Notes under the pieces: generated by a model
Database searches by the model: none
What the model was told of the DNA's origin: nothing
Seen by the model: only the letters and a program-made list of their open reading frames with translations
Shown: positions 14,319-22,575 of the stretch, one piece after another
How the letters are laid out: every line of letters begins with the position of its first letter
Numbering within the stretch: position 1 is the first letter of the stretch
Made by a program: the position numbers and the translations under genes
Origin: a virus
Length of the DNA stretch: 22,899 nt
Strand: one strand, 5' to 3'
IMG/VR virus record: IMGVR_UViG_3300043313_000386
Span: 1 to 22,899 of that record

Positions 14319-14570
14319 ATGGCACAACCGGCGGTGATCTACAACAAAGGGGTCGCGATTACGAAGTCGGACACGCTCAACATCGTTGGCCCGAAGCCGC
14401 TCACCGATGCGATTTTCGTGGGGGCCACGGGCGTGATGATCGTGGTGTGGCAGGACGATACGACCTCCGCGTTTACCTGTGCGGTCGGAGAGATCGTGCC
14501 GGTGGCGGCGAAGAGGGTGAACAGCGGCTCGACCACGGCTGACCTGATGGTTGCGCTCTATCAGGTCTGA
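14319..14570 (+). CDS. Small virion-associated protein
   Basis: 83 residues with an all-beta pattern. The stretches LTDAIFVGATGVMIVVWQDD and VGEIVPVAAKRVNSGSTTA match, from memory, a common small phage protein encoded beside neck or head genes and probably built into the virion. There is no membrane segment and no enzyme motif. It has its own AGGAG. Its stop lies 4 bases before the next ATG. The exact place in the virion is unknown. Confidence 0.7.
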   Translation: MAQPAVIYNKGVAITKSDTLNIVGPKPLTDAIFVGATGVMIVVWQDDTTSAFTCAVGEIVPVAAKRVNSGSTTADLMVALYQV

Positions 14571-14574
14571 TGGT

Positions 14575-15705
14575 ATGTCGGTCTACCCAGGTTTTATCGG
14601 GCCAACCAATAACCTCGCCAGTCCATCCGTGGACAGCGAGGAGACGCGCAACTGGTTCCTTGAACTGTCGGCGCCGGGAACCGGGAAGGCGCCCGCATGG
14701 CTGGCTCCGGTTCCCGGCCTCGAGCCATTCGTTGTCCTGAACGACGGCCCCGTGCGGGCGTTGTTCTCGCAAGATGGCCGGTGCTTCGCGGTTGGAGCGA
14801 CAGGCTTTTACGAGATCAATTCGACGCATACGGCGTCGCTCCTCGGCACCGTCGCGCTCGACGGACGACCGGCGACGATCTGCTCCAATGGGTCAGCAGG
14901 GCATCAACTGTTCATCACGTCAGGTGGATTTGGCTACACATTCGACCTCATCACGAACCTCCTGACGCCGATCACCGATCCGAACTTCCCAAACCCCTGC
15001 ACGATGGGGTGCTTCATCGACGGGTATTTCCTCGCCTTACAGGGGCAGAGCAACACATTCTTCTGGAGTTCGCTGGAAGACGGGACGACGTGGAGCGGTC
15101 TCGACGTCGCGCAACTCTCGCAGAGTTCCGACTACATCTTGAGCATGTTCCCGGTCTACGGCCAGTTGTGGCTCCTCGGGTCCAAGACGGGCGTCGTCTG
15201 GGCTGACATTGGCGGCTCGAGTATCTTCGCGCCGATTCCCGGTTCGCTCATGCAGGTCGGGACGCGCGCCCCGTTCTCCTTCTGGGTGGGCGATAACGCG
15301 GCCTTCTGGCTCGGTGGCAACGATCAGGGTGACGGGATTGTGTTCCGCGGCACTGGAGTCGGGTCTGCTCCTGCGCGCATCTCCACCCATGCGATTGAAT
15401 ACCGCTTGAGCCAGTCGAACCGGCTCGCGGATACGCTGGGATGGGGCTACCAGGAGAATGGGCACACCTTCTACAGCCTGCTCGTCCCTGACTTGGACAC
15501 GACCTACACCTACGATGCCGCCACGCAGCAGTGGCACTCTCGCGACCTCTGGGATCCCGTCGCACTGGTGACGATTCCCGATGTAGTGCGGTGTCACACG
15601 TTCTGCTTCGGGCAGCATCTCGTCGGAGACCGGGAATCTGGCGCGGTCTACGTGCAGGACTACAACCTCGCGACGACGACGCTCGTCCAGATGGGCGCTG
15701 GGTAA
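14575..15705 (+). CDS. P22 gp10-like packaged-DNA stabilisation protein, lacking the C-terminal module
   Basis: 376 residues. In P22, gp10 closes the portal after packaging. Family features are GFIGPTNNLASPSVDSEETR near the start, LAPVPGLEPF, GPVRALFSQDGRCFAVG, repeated Trp/Gly-rich strands like propeller blades, TYDAATQQWHSRDLWD, and HTFCFGQHLVGDRESG at the end. P22 gp10 has 472 residues, and relatives I remember continue from this point into a RRLRRAP...DGG-x-TW...VFE...DPV module. Here the protein stops at TAA 15703-15705, and the module appears instead at the end of the next two genes. ATG 14575 is chosen over in-frame TTG 14551, which lies inside the previous gene. TAA is followed directly by GTG 15706 in the same frame. 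Confidence 0.8.
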   Translation: MSVYPGFIGPTNNLASPSVDSEETRNWFLELSAPGTGKAPAWLAPVPGLEPFVVLNDGPVRALFSQDGRCFAVGATGFYEINSTHTASLLGTVALDGRPATICSNGSAGHQLFITSGGFGYTFDLITNLLTPITDPNFPNPCTMGCFIDGYFLALQGQSNTFFWSSLEDGTTWSGLDVAQLSQSSDYILSMFPVYGQLWLLGSKTGVVWADIGGSSIFAPIPGSLMQVGTRAPFSFWVGDNAAFWLGGNDQGDGIVFRGTGVGSAPARISTHAIEYRLSQSNRLADTLGWGYQENGHTFYSLLVPDLDTTYTYDAATQQWHSRDLWDPVALVTIPDVVRCHTFCFGQHLVGDRESGAVYVQDYNLATTTLVQMGAG

Positions 15706-17787
15706 GTGGCGACGATCCTCGTCCACGCTGGCGACGATCTGCAAGCCGCAATCGACGCGGCAGTGGCGGGGGATATTCTGGTCTTGGACGCCTCCGCGAC
15801 ATTCACCGGCAATTACACCCTCCCGGTGCATACCGGCGGCGAGATCATCATCAAATCCGCAGGGAGTTTGCCGTCTCCGGGTGTGCGAGTCACCCCCGGC
15901 ACGGCGTCCGCGTTTGCGAAGATCCAGCCCGATACGGGCGGTGGGCCTGCGTTCGCCACGATTCCAGCCTGTCATGACTGGACCCTGCTGGGGTTAGAAC
16001 TCCTCGCGACACCGACCGGCGACAACGATATTCTCGTCCTCGGTGATGGCTCGAGCGCCCAGAACAGTCTGGCTGACGTGCCGTATAACCTTGTCGTAGA
16101 CCGCTGCTACATCCACGGTGATGCGACCTACGGCATGAAACGTGGCATCTCGCTGCAGTCGGCTGAGACGACCATCAAAAACTGCTACATCAGCGACATC
16201 AAGAAGACCGGACAGGACGCGCAAGCGATAGCAGGCTGGAACGGGCCGGGACCGTGGACGATTGACAACTGCTACCTGGAAGCGACGACCGAGAACTTCC
16301 TCGTCGGTGGCGCCACGATCCAGATTCCCGACCTGCTGCCGACCGACATCACGTTCACGAACAACACCGTCACGAAGCTGGAGGCGTGGCGCGGAGCGGG
16401 TTACAACATCAAGAACCTGCTGGAGCTGAAGACGGGTGTCAATGTCCTGATCGACAGCAACACCTTCTCCTACAACTGGGGCGGCGAAGGCCAGAGCGGC
16501 TATGCGCTCGTCTTCACGGTGCGGAATGAAGAAGGTGACAATAACTGGGCAACCATCCAGAACGTCACCTGCACGAACAACACGATCACGCACAGCGGAT
16601 CGCTGTTCAACATCCTCGGCAAAGATGACCGGCCTGTCGCCTCCATCGAGATGAACAATCTCGTCATCCGCGACAATGTCGCCTATGACATCGACGGCGG
16701 AACATGGAACGGAGCGGGGCATTTCGCACAGATTCACAGCGGTAACGCCATCACGCTCGACCACAACACGGTCATCAACAGTGGTGGCGTGTCGATCTAC
16801 TTCGTGGATGCGCCGAATACGAACTTCACGCTGACGAACAACATCTTTTACGACAACGGGCTGGCGATTTTCGACACGTTGGGCAACCTCGGCACGGCGG
16901 CGCTCGATGCCTTCGCCTCGCCGTATTCGATGCTCAAGAACGTCCTGATTCTGGGGGCGTTTGAGTCGAGCTATCCGGCTGATAACTTCTTCCCGGCGAC
17001 CGAAGCCGAAGTCGAGTTCACAGACAGCGCAGCGAACGACTACGAACTGCTGGTGTCCTCGCCGTATCACAACGCCGCGACGGACGGCGACGACATCGGC
17101 GCGCGATTCGGGTCTGCGCCTCCTGTCACGCTCCCAGGTGCGCCAACGACACCCAGCCCTGCGGATGGCGCGATTGATGTCGCGCTCGACACGGACATGA
17201 CGTGGGTGTCGGGCGGCAATACCGACACGTATAACGTGGCGTTCGGGTTCACTATCTCGCCGCCGACTGTCTCGCTGGCTCAAGTCGGCACGACGTATAC
17301 GTTCCCGTCGCTGCTGATTGCAGGCCGCACCTATTACTGGCGCATCACCGCGAACAACGACATCGGATCGACCTCGGGACCGCTGTGGAGCTTTACCACG
17401 CTCGCGGCTGAACCCACCCCGTCGCCGGTCTATCACCTGCGCGATGTGGTCCGCAGACGACTGCGGCGAGCGCCGATTGTCTGGAAGGAAGACAAGGGCA
17501 TCCAGACCCGTGTGCGGGTCAATCTCTTCGCTGTGGATGTCCAACCTGGGGTCGGCACGGCTGGCTCGCCTGACCCTGTGGTCATGGTGCGAGCCTCGCG
17601 AGACGGAGGACGGACATGGGGCACCGAACGTCAACTCGCCGCAGGACGAGTCGGGCGCTACGTCCAGCGGTTGAATGCGTGGCAGTGGGGCAGTGGACGC
17701 CAGTGGGTGTTTGAGATCGCCTGCACCGATCCGGTGCTGTGGAATGTGGTCGGAGCTTATCTGGACGCCGAAGGCGGCATATCGTGA
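15706..17787 (+). CDS. Beta-helix / fibronectin-III surface protein ending in a gp10-type module
   Basis: 693 residues with three parts. Residues about 1-465 are a right-handed beta-helix, seen as repeated Asn-rich turns (FTNNTVTKLEAW, IDSNTFSYN, CTNNTITHSG, LDHNTVINSG, LTNNIFYDNG), a fold common in phage tailspikes and polysaccharide-acting proteins. Residues about 475-570 form a fibronectin-III-like domain (PSPADGAIDVALDTDMTWVS; YYWRITANNDIGS; LWSFTTL). After a Pro-rich linker, residues 575-693 are the module shared with the next gene. A host-surface-binding or depolymerising role is likely, with the module as virion anchor; no catalytic residues can be assigned. GTG 15706 follows the gp10-like TAA with only a weak GGG upstream. 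The start of the next gene overlaps its stop (GTGA). Confidence 0.8.
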   Translation: MATILVHAGDDLQAAIDAAVAGDILVLDASATFTGNYTLPVHTGGEIIIKSAGSLPSPGVRVTPGTASAFAKIQPDTGGGPAFATIPACHDWTLLGLELLATPTGDNDILVLGDGSSAQNSLADVPYNLVVDRCYIHGDATYGMKRGISLQSAETTIKNCYISDIKKTGQDAQAIAGWNGPGPWTIDNCYLEATTENFLVGGATIQIPDLLPTDITFTNNTVTKLEAWRGAGYNIKNLLELKTGVNVLIDSNTFSYNWGGEGQSGYALVFTVRNEEGDNNWATIQNVTCTNNTITHSGSLFNILGKDDRPVASIEMNNLVIRDNVAYDIDGGTWNGAGHFAQIHSGNAITLDHNTVINSGGVSIYFVDAPNTNFTLTNNIFYDNGLAIFDTLGNLGTAALDAFASPYSMLKNVLILGAFESSYPADNFFPATEAEVEFTDSAANDYELLVSSPYHNAATDGDDIGARFGSAPPVTLPGAPTTPSPADGAIDVALDTDMTWVSGGNTDTYNVAFGFTISPPTVSLAQVGTTYTFPSLLIAGRTYYWRITANNDIGSTSGPLWSFTTLAAEPTPSPVYHLRDVVRRRLRRAPIVWKEDKGIQTRVRVNLFAVDVQPGVGTAGSPDPVVMVRASRDGGRTWGTERQLAAGRVGRYVQRLNAWQWGSGRQWVFEIACTDPVLWNVVGAYLDAEGGIS
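17428..17784 (+). repeat. gp10-type C-terminal module, copy A
   Basis: Codes for 119 residues matching copy B at 19050-19406 without gaps: 88 of 119 identical by my count. The core motifs RRLRRAPIVW, LFAVD-x-QPGVGTA, DGG-x-TWG, NAWQWG and VFE-x-ACTDPV are kept in both. Confidence 0.85.
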
Positions 17788-19409
17788 GAGCCAAGGTCGG
17801 CACCTTTCAGATTCCCGCCACGCCAACGGCTATGAAGACCGTCACGGGGGTGGCTGACGCGGATGGCGACATCACGGCGGAATATCTGTTCTTCTTCGGC
17901 GGCTACACCTGGAACGGCCTGAATGCCGTGTCCTACGAGGATGCCTTCTTACATGGCTCGACGCTGTTTGATTACGGCGCGGACTTCATCGGGCTTGGAC
18001 AAGCGACCTCGACGGGCGTGGGTGGTGAGAATACGCCGTTCGCGTTCGCCGTGATCTGCGGCGGCGTCGGTCAGGGTTATTCCCTGATCGACATCCGACC
18101 GCAGTTGTCCTTCGGCGGGGAAAATCAACTCCTCGGGTATGTGTCGGCGGTGAGTGCTGGCACGTTTACGCTGACACTGGATCGGAACTCCCGCGGCAGC
18201 GATTACTACATGTATCTGGCGCTGTCGGATGTCACCATCGACCTTCCCACGTCACCGCCCGATCCGGCCCTCATCAGCAACGGCACGTTCACCGCGAGTG
18301 GGTATCCCGTTGGCGTGATCAACTTCCCCGCCAATACGGGATTCGCGGCGCATGGCACAGGCCAAGCGACGGGTGCGGGTGGTTCATATAACGGCATCGG
18401 CTGGTCGGCTCGCGACAGCAATCAAGGGGCCGCAGTCGGACGCATCGAGGGACAGCATTTCGAGACGCGCGTTGGCGTGACGCTCACGGATCGCTGCGCG
18501 GCGGGATTGGATACATCGGGAGTGCTGCTGACCCCAGCGCCCACCATCACCTGGGATGCGTTGGGGTTTACGGTGACGGGCGCAGCAAGTCCGCTGAACT
18601 ACATCCCGTTTATCTTCAGCGGCACAGACATCGTCGCGCGGGCAGGGTCGGAGGCCCAACCGATTACAACCGGCACCCAAACCATTGACCTCGATTGCGA
18701 GGCCACATGGGTGATCATGGTGGGCGAGGGCGTGGTGGACGGGGCTGGCGTCGGGACGCGCTACGATTTCAGTCTCGGCCTGACGGATGGGATCAGTCAG
18801 ATCAATTTCTGGACCGGCCAAGCCGGGAACGGAGACGGCAGCGGGGCGCGCTGGATCGGGGATGCGGCCCTCCTGCGATTCGGGGCGGCGAACGGTGTCA
18901 GCACGACGTTTCCCAACGTGATGGAGTTTGTCTCCTTGGTCGGCAGCACGTTGACCGTGGACTGGACTGCGGTGGACGGCACCGCGCGGCAATGGCTCTG
19001 GTATGCGATGGGGCCATCCGATGTCCCACCACCACCACCGCCGACCCCGGTCTATCGCACGCGGGAAGTGGTCCGACGACGGCTCCGTCGCGCTCCGATT
19101 GTCTGGAGCGAGAAGGGCGGGCTGCAGACACGGGTCCGCATCAACCTCTTTGCGGTGGATATGCAACCGGGCGTCGGGACGGCTGACACGCCTGACCCGC
19201 TGGTGATGATTCGGTGCTCGAAAGACGGCGGATTTACGTGGGGGAATGAGCGACGTCTGACGGCTGGGCGCGTGGGGGAGTTTTTCGAGCGCATCAACGC
19301 ATGGCAATGGGGACAAGGCCGGGACTGGGTATTCGAGGTTGCCTGCACTGATCCTGTGACTTGGAATTTATTGGGTGCATACCTCGATGCGGAAGGCGGC
19401 GAGAGCTAG
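17784..19409 (+). CDS. Triplicated beta-domain surface protein ending in a gp10-type module
   Basis: 541 residues from GTG 17784, which overlaps the previous stop; an in-frame start at 17739 lies inside the previous gene. Residues about 5-149, 166-280 and 297-410 look like three diverged copies of one beta-rich domain, each with a hydrophobic strand near the start, a Gly-rich middle and a closing strand pair (GTFTLTLDRNS...YLALSD; LGFTVTGAASP...FIFSG; STLTVDWTAVD...WYAMG). The first copy resembles a domain I remember from phage fibre proteins. A run of six prolines then leads to residues 423-541, the second copy of the gp10-type module. It is probably a virion surface or host-binding protein paired with the beta-helix protein before it. 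Confidence 0.75.
   Translation: MRAKVGTFQIPATPTAMKTVTGVADADGDITAEYLFFFGGYTWNGLNAVSYEDAFLHGSTLFDYGADFIGLGQATSTGVGGENTPFAFAVICGGVGQGYSLIDIRPQLSFGGENQLLGYVSAVSAGTFTLTLDRNSRGSDYYMYLALSDVTIDLPTSPPDPALISNGTFTASGYPVGVINFPANTGFAAHGTGQATGAGGSYNGIGWSARDSNQGAAVGRIEGQHFETRVGVTLTDRCAAGLDTSGVLLTPAPTITWDALGFTVTGAASPLNYIPFIFSGTDIVARAGSEAQPITTGTQTIDLDCEATWVIMVGEGVVDGAGVGTRYDFSLGLTDGISQINFWTGQAGNGDGSGARWIGDAALLRFGAANGVSTTFPNVMEFVSLVGSTLTVDWTAVDGTARQWLWYAMGPSDVPPPPPPTPVYRTREVVRRRLRRAPIVWSEKGGLQTRVRINLFAVDMQPGVGTADTPDPLVMIRCSKDGGFTWGNERRLTAGRVGEFFERINAWQWGQGRDWVFEVACTDPVTWNLLGAYLDAEGGES
17796..19013 (+). repeat. Three diverged tandem beta domains within the 17784 gene
   Basis: Approximate units are 17796-18230, 18279-18623 and 18672-19013. 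The similarity is by pattern (starting GTF or GTQT strand, Gly-rich centre, closing aromatic strand) and not by long identity, so boundaries are rough. Confidence 0.5.
19050..19406 (+). repeat. gp10-type C-terminal module, copy B
   Basis: Second copy of the 119-residue module at 17428-17784. It follows a proline linker, as copy A does (PTPSPVY in A, PPTPVY in B). The 31 differences are spread evenly and many are conservative (V/I, K/R, L/V), so both copies look functional. Confidence 0.85.
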
Positions 19410-20207
19410 ATGCCGACGAATTACCCGCCACTGAACAACCCACCGCTGACCAAGGACGGTAATTGGACCGTCCCGTGGGCGATGTATTTCGCCTCGTTGT
19501 TTGCTGAAGGTGGTGGCGTCGCCCCGACTGACGCGGAATACCTCCTCGGCGTGGCGAACGGGTTACTCCCTGATGCGCGCGTCGTCACGAACAGCAACAG
19601 CAACGTCTGGAACCTCGCCGTCGCAGGGCAGGCGTCCGTCTCTCGAGCGGCCCTCTCGGGTGACATCACGGCTCCATTTGATGGCAACGTCACGACGCTC
19701 TCCACGACGGGGGTGGCGGCTGGCACCTACGGAGACGCCACACACGTCGGGCAGTTCACCGTGGACGCCAAGGGGCGGCTGTCCTTTGCGGCGGATGTCG
19801 CGATCAGTTTCCCGGCTGGTGGTATCACGCAACTCACCGGGGATGTCACGGCAGGACCGGGGTCTGGTTCGCAAGTCGCCACACTCGCCAATAGCGGCGT
19901 CACGGCTGGGAGCTATACCAACACCGACCTGACGGTCGATGCGAAAGGCCGCATCACGGCGGCGTCGAACGGCTCGAGCGGTAGTAGCGCCACGGTCATT
20001 GGTCTGGATCGGTCTGTGGGGGATGGCGCGACGACGGACTTTTACCTGCCTGATCTCGCGGAATACGTGGTGAACGTGAGCGACAACGGTGCGATAGTAG
20101 ACCCGACGCTCTACAGTTTGGGCAGCGCCTTTGACCTGGTCTCGTTCACGACGGCCCCGACTGCGGCCCATGTGTTGACGTTTGAATACGTGATGGCGAC
20201 TGCCTAA
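19410..20207 (+). CDS. Tail fibre protein with repeated DAKGR motifs
   Basis: 265 residues. The N-terminus (YPPLNNPPLTKDGNWTVPWA) is a common start of phage fibre-type proteins and may be the virion attachment segment. Two copies of a short fibre repeat follow, GTYGDATHVGQFTVDAKGRL and GSYTNTDLTVDAKGRITAAS, each after a SGD(I/V)T or TGDVT stretch. The C-terminal 75 residues are a small beta domain (DRSVGDGATTDFYLPDLAEY). It would form part of a trimeric fibre. It abuts the previous stop (TAG then ATG) and ends in a TAATG overlap with the second fibre gene, suggesting matched production. Confidence 0.8.
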   Translation: MPTNYPPLNNPPLTKDGNWTVPWAMYFASLFAEGGGVAPTDAEYLLGVANGLLPDARVVTNSNSNVWNLAVAGQASVSRAALSGDITAPFDGNVTTLSTTGVAAGTYGDATHVGQFTVDAKGRLSFAADVAISFPAGGITQLTGDVTAGPGSGSQVATLANSGVTAGSYTNTDLTVDAKGRITAASNGSSGSSATVIGLDRSVGDGATTDFYLPDLAEYVVNVSDNGAIVDPTLYSLGSAFDLVSFTTAPTAAHVLTFEYVMATA

Positions 20208-21373
20208 TGCCGAACACTGCGCTGAATCGCACGACGCAAGTCCTGCTGACGAATAAGTCGGGCGGGAATCTCTCTTATGGCGATGTCGTTGTCCTCGACA
20301 ACACGAACACGAACGGGTTCACCACCACGACGACGGCAGGCCTCTCAACGCGCGGCCTCGGGGTGATCCTCGAGCCATCGGGCATCGCGAATAATGCCAG
20401 CGGGATGGTGGCGGTTGGGGGGTGGTGTCCTAAGGTCAACCTGAACACCGCTGCGGCCATCGGGCAATTCATCAAGACACACACCGTGGCCGGCCAAGGC
20501 ACACCCCATGCCTCCCCCCAGGTGGAGGGCGACTTCGCCGTGGCGTTGAGTGCGAGCGCGACGCCGCCCTGTAGCCTCTTTGGCAGTCCGAATGGACCGC
20601 TCGCTGGTGGCGCTGGGACGGTGACGAATACCGGCACCCTGACCAGTGGGAAAACCATCATCGGCAACGGGTCCGCCGACGTCACAGTCAGCAGTCTCAC
20701 GGCGCAGTTTGTGGGTTCCTCGTCAGGGACGGCCGCCGCCGCCTCGATGACGACGGCGCGACTACTCGGGCGGACAACGGCGAGCAGTGGTGCGGTCGAA
20801 GAAATCACGGTCGGGACCGGATTGACGCTCTCGGCGGGTTCCCTGACAGCCTCCGCGGGGCAGGTGCTACTGGAACAGCACACGGCGTCTTCGTCGGCCT
20901 CGCTGGACTTCACGAGCTCTATCAGCGGCACGTATGACGACTACCTGATCCGCGTCGTCAATATCGTTCCCGCCACGAATGGCGCGAATCTCGCGATGCG
21001 GCTCTCTACGAATGGCGGATCCAGTTACGACAGTTCGGCCATTTATGACTGGGGCGGCGTCTATGGCTACACAGGCGGGAGTGGCGCACTCGGCGCGACG
21101 AATCAAACGAGTTGGCCGCTCTCTGGTGCGTCGAGTAACTCCGCGAACTACGGGATCATCGGCACGCTGAATCTGATCGACCCTGCGCGCACCTCTGGCT
21201 ACAAGCTCGCACGGATGGAACGCGGCTTTTTTGACTCAGGTGTCTCTGCTCTGCTCTGGAATGGTGCGAATTATGCCTATCGTAGTGCGACGGCTGTGAA
21301 TGCTTTTCAGTTCTTCATGTCAAGCGGCAACATTACCAGCGGTGTGATTCGCGTGTATGGCGTGGCGAAGTAA
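20207..21373 (+). CDS. Tail fibre / receptor-binding protein
   Basis: 388 residues. Residues 1-125 form a beta-rich head domain (VLLTNKSGGNLSYGDVVVLD; GMVAVGGW). Residues about 130-220 are a Gly/Ser/Thr-rich shaft (TGTLTSGKTIIGNGSADVTV; LLGRTTASSGAVEEITVG). Residues about 220-388 are a terminal domain of a type I know from many phage fibres (HTASSSASLDFTSSISGTYD; LAMRLSTNGGSSYDSSAIYD; FQFFMSSGNITSGVIRVYG), expected to touch the host receptor. The start overlaps the preceding TAA. Receptor binding is inferred from the domain's usual place at fibre ends. Confidence 0.82.
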   Translation: MPNTALNRTTQVLLTNKSGGNLSYGDVVVLDNTNTNGFTTTTTAGLSTRGLGVILEPSGIANNASGMVAVGGWCPKVNLNTAAAIGQFIKTHTVAGQGTPHASPQVEGDFAVALSASATPPCSLFGSPNGPLAGGAGTVTNTGTLTSGKTIIGNGSADVTVSSLTAQFVGSSSGTAAAASMTTARLLGRTTASSGAVEEITVGTGLTLSAGSLTASAGQVLLEQHTASSSASLDFTSSISGTYDDYLIRVVNIVPATNGANLAMRLSTNGGSSYDSSAIYDWGGVYGYTGGSGALGATNQTSWPLSGASSNSANYGIIGTLNLIDPARTSGYKLARMERGFFDSGVSALLWNGANYAYRSATAVNAFQFFMSSGNITSGVIRVYGVAK

Positions 21374-21520
21374 ATGGCGGATTCCTGCGATGAGGATGGC
21401 CTCTCGGACGGGGAAAGCCGCTATGAGGCGTGGGTCTTCATCGGCACGCTCATCGCGATGGGGATCATTGCGGTGACGCTCGGCATCTGGACGTGGCTCG
21501 CGTGGACGGGAGTGCGGTAA
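21374..21520 (+). CDS. One-span membrane miniprotein
   Basis: 48 residues. An acidic N-terminus (MADSCDEDGLSDGESRYEAW) is followed by one hydrophobic helix, about residues 21-44, and a short basic end. It abuts the fibre gene (TAA then ATG) and ends 2 bases before the next ATG. The layout is like that of small phage membrane proteins, including single-span holins or antiholins, but no lysozyme is nearby. It could also act in DNA ejection, given the neighbouring genes. Confidence 0.65.
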   Translation: MADSCDEDGLSDGESRYEAWVFIGTLIAMGIIAVTLGIWTWLAWTGVR

Positions 21521-21522
21521 CT

Positions 21523-22575
21523 ATGGCGAAGACCTTCGACCCCTCGAAACTCTCGGCTGGCGATCAGGCCGCCTTCTCGCAGTGGCAGCAGCGGCTGCAG
21601 GCATACGTCGCGCAGAACGGCGGGGGGATTCCTGCGCCGGTCTCCTATGCCCTCGCGCATCCTGAGTATCTCGGCCAACATCCCGAACTGCAGCGCGACT
21701 ATGAACTCGTCTCGGGAGCGATGTTGCCGTCAACGGCGCGGGAGCAGTTGAGGGACTACAACCCTGCGTGGGGCAACGCCAGAGGCGAGGGTGGCGTGGG
21801 GATGCAGAAGAAGTCAGGGCTGTTCGACAAGTGGGAGACGTGGCTCCAGCTTGGCCTCGGCGCTGCCGTCGCGGCTCCTGTGGCGCTCCCGGCGCTCGGA
21901 GTCGGCGGTGCGGCTGGTGGTAGTAGCGCGGCGGCTGGCGGGGCAGCGGCGGGGGCTAGTGCGGTTCCTGCGCTGGAAGGCGGGGCGACACTCGCGGCCA
22001 ATCTTGGAGGCGCGGGGGCACTCGGAGCCGGTGGGGCCGCGGCAGGGACGGCTGGAGCGGCCTCTACAGCCTCGCAGTTCTGGGACAAAGTCCTCGGGAA
22101 GTCGAAGGCCGACAAGATCCTGACCGGCGTCGGACTCGCTGGGAACCTCGCCGGGAAACTCTACCAAGGCCATCAGATCGACAAAGCCACGCAGGCGCAG
22201 ATCGACGCCGCTAACAAGGCGCTGGAACTCCAGAAGCAGGTCTACGGCCAGCAGCGAGCGGACCTCGCGCCCTATCGCAACATCGGGTCAGGCGCGGTGA
22301 ACCTGTTGACGCTCGGGATGGGGATTACACCAGGAGCGGACACGACGACACCGTATTTTCAGCAGCAGGCGCAGCAGAACACCGCCGCTGCCGCACCGCC
22401 GCCGCAGCGCAGTACGACACCGACACCCGGACAGGCTGTGCCACGGGACGCCTCGCTCTCGACGCTCAGTCAGCAACCCGGATTGGTCAACATGGTAAGT
22501 CCTGATGGACGCCCCGCTCGCGTCCCACAGAATCAAGTGCAGGCGGCGATTCAAGCCGGTGGGAGGATGGCGTAA
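21523..22575 (+). CDS. Putative internal virion / DNA-ejection protein
   Basis: 350 residues. Residues about 1-95 look soluble and helical. Residues about 107-183 are an Ala/Gly-rich hydrophobic region (LGLGAAVAAPVALPALGVGG and onward) that could insert into a membrane. A helix then has the signature QIDAANKALELQKQVYGQQR followed by ADLAPYRNIGSGAVNLL, which I recognise from ejection-protein-like genes of short-tailed phages. The C-terminal 90 residues are Pro, Gln and Thr rich. In P22 such proteins (gp7, gp16, gp20) leave the capsid and help DNA cross the envelope. ATG 21523 is chosen because an in-frame start at 21430 lies inside the membrane miniprotein. It ends in a TAATG overlap. Confidence 0.7.
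   Translation: MAKTFDPSKLSAGDQAAFSQWQQRLQAYVAQNGGGIPAPVSYALAHPEYLGQHPELQRDYELVSGAMLPSTAREQLRDYNPAWGNARGEGGVGMQKKSGLFDKWETWLQLGLGAAVAAPVALPALGVGGAAGGSSAAAGGAAAGASAVPALEGGATLAANLGGAGALGAGGAAAGTAGAASTASQFWDKVLGKSKADKILTGVGLAGNLAGKLYQGHQIDKATQAQIDAANKALELQKQVYGQQRADLAPYRNIGSGAVNLLTLGMGITPGADTTTPYFQQQAQQNTAAAAPPPQRSTTPTPGQAVPRDASLSTLSQQPGLVNMVSPDGRPARVPQNQVQAAIQAGGRMA

Noticed and set aside
15703-17428. Split gp10 as a sequencing frameshift
   Set aside because: The missing module is separated by more than 1700 bases of structured coding sequence and exists in two diverged copies, so a base error cannot explain it.
15994-17826. Long minus-strand open frame (about 610 codons) opposite the beta-helix gene
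   Set aside because: The + strand frame has clear beta-helix, FnIII and duplicated module homology; the antisense product is Arg-rich without motifs, as expected from GC-rich codon bias.
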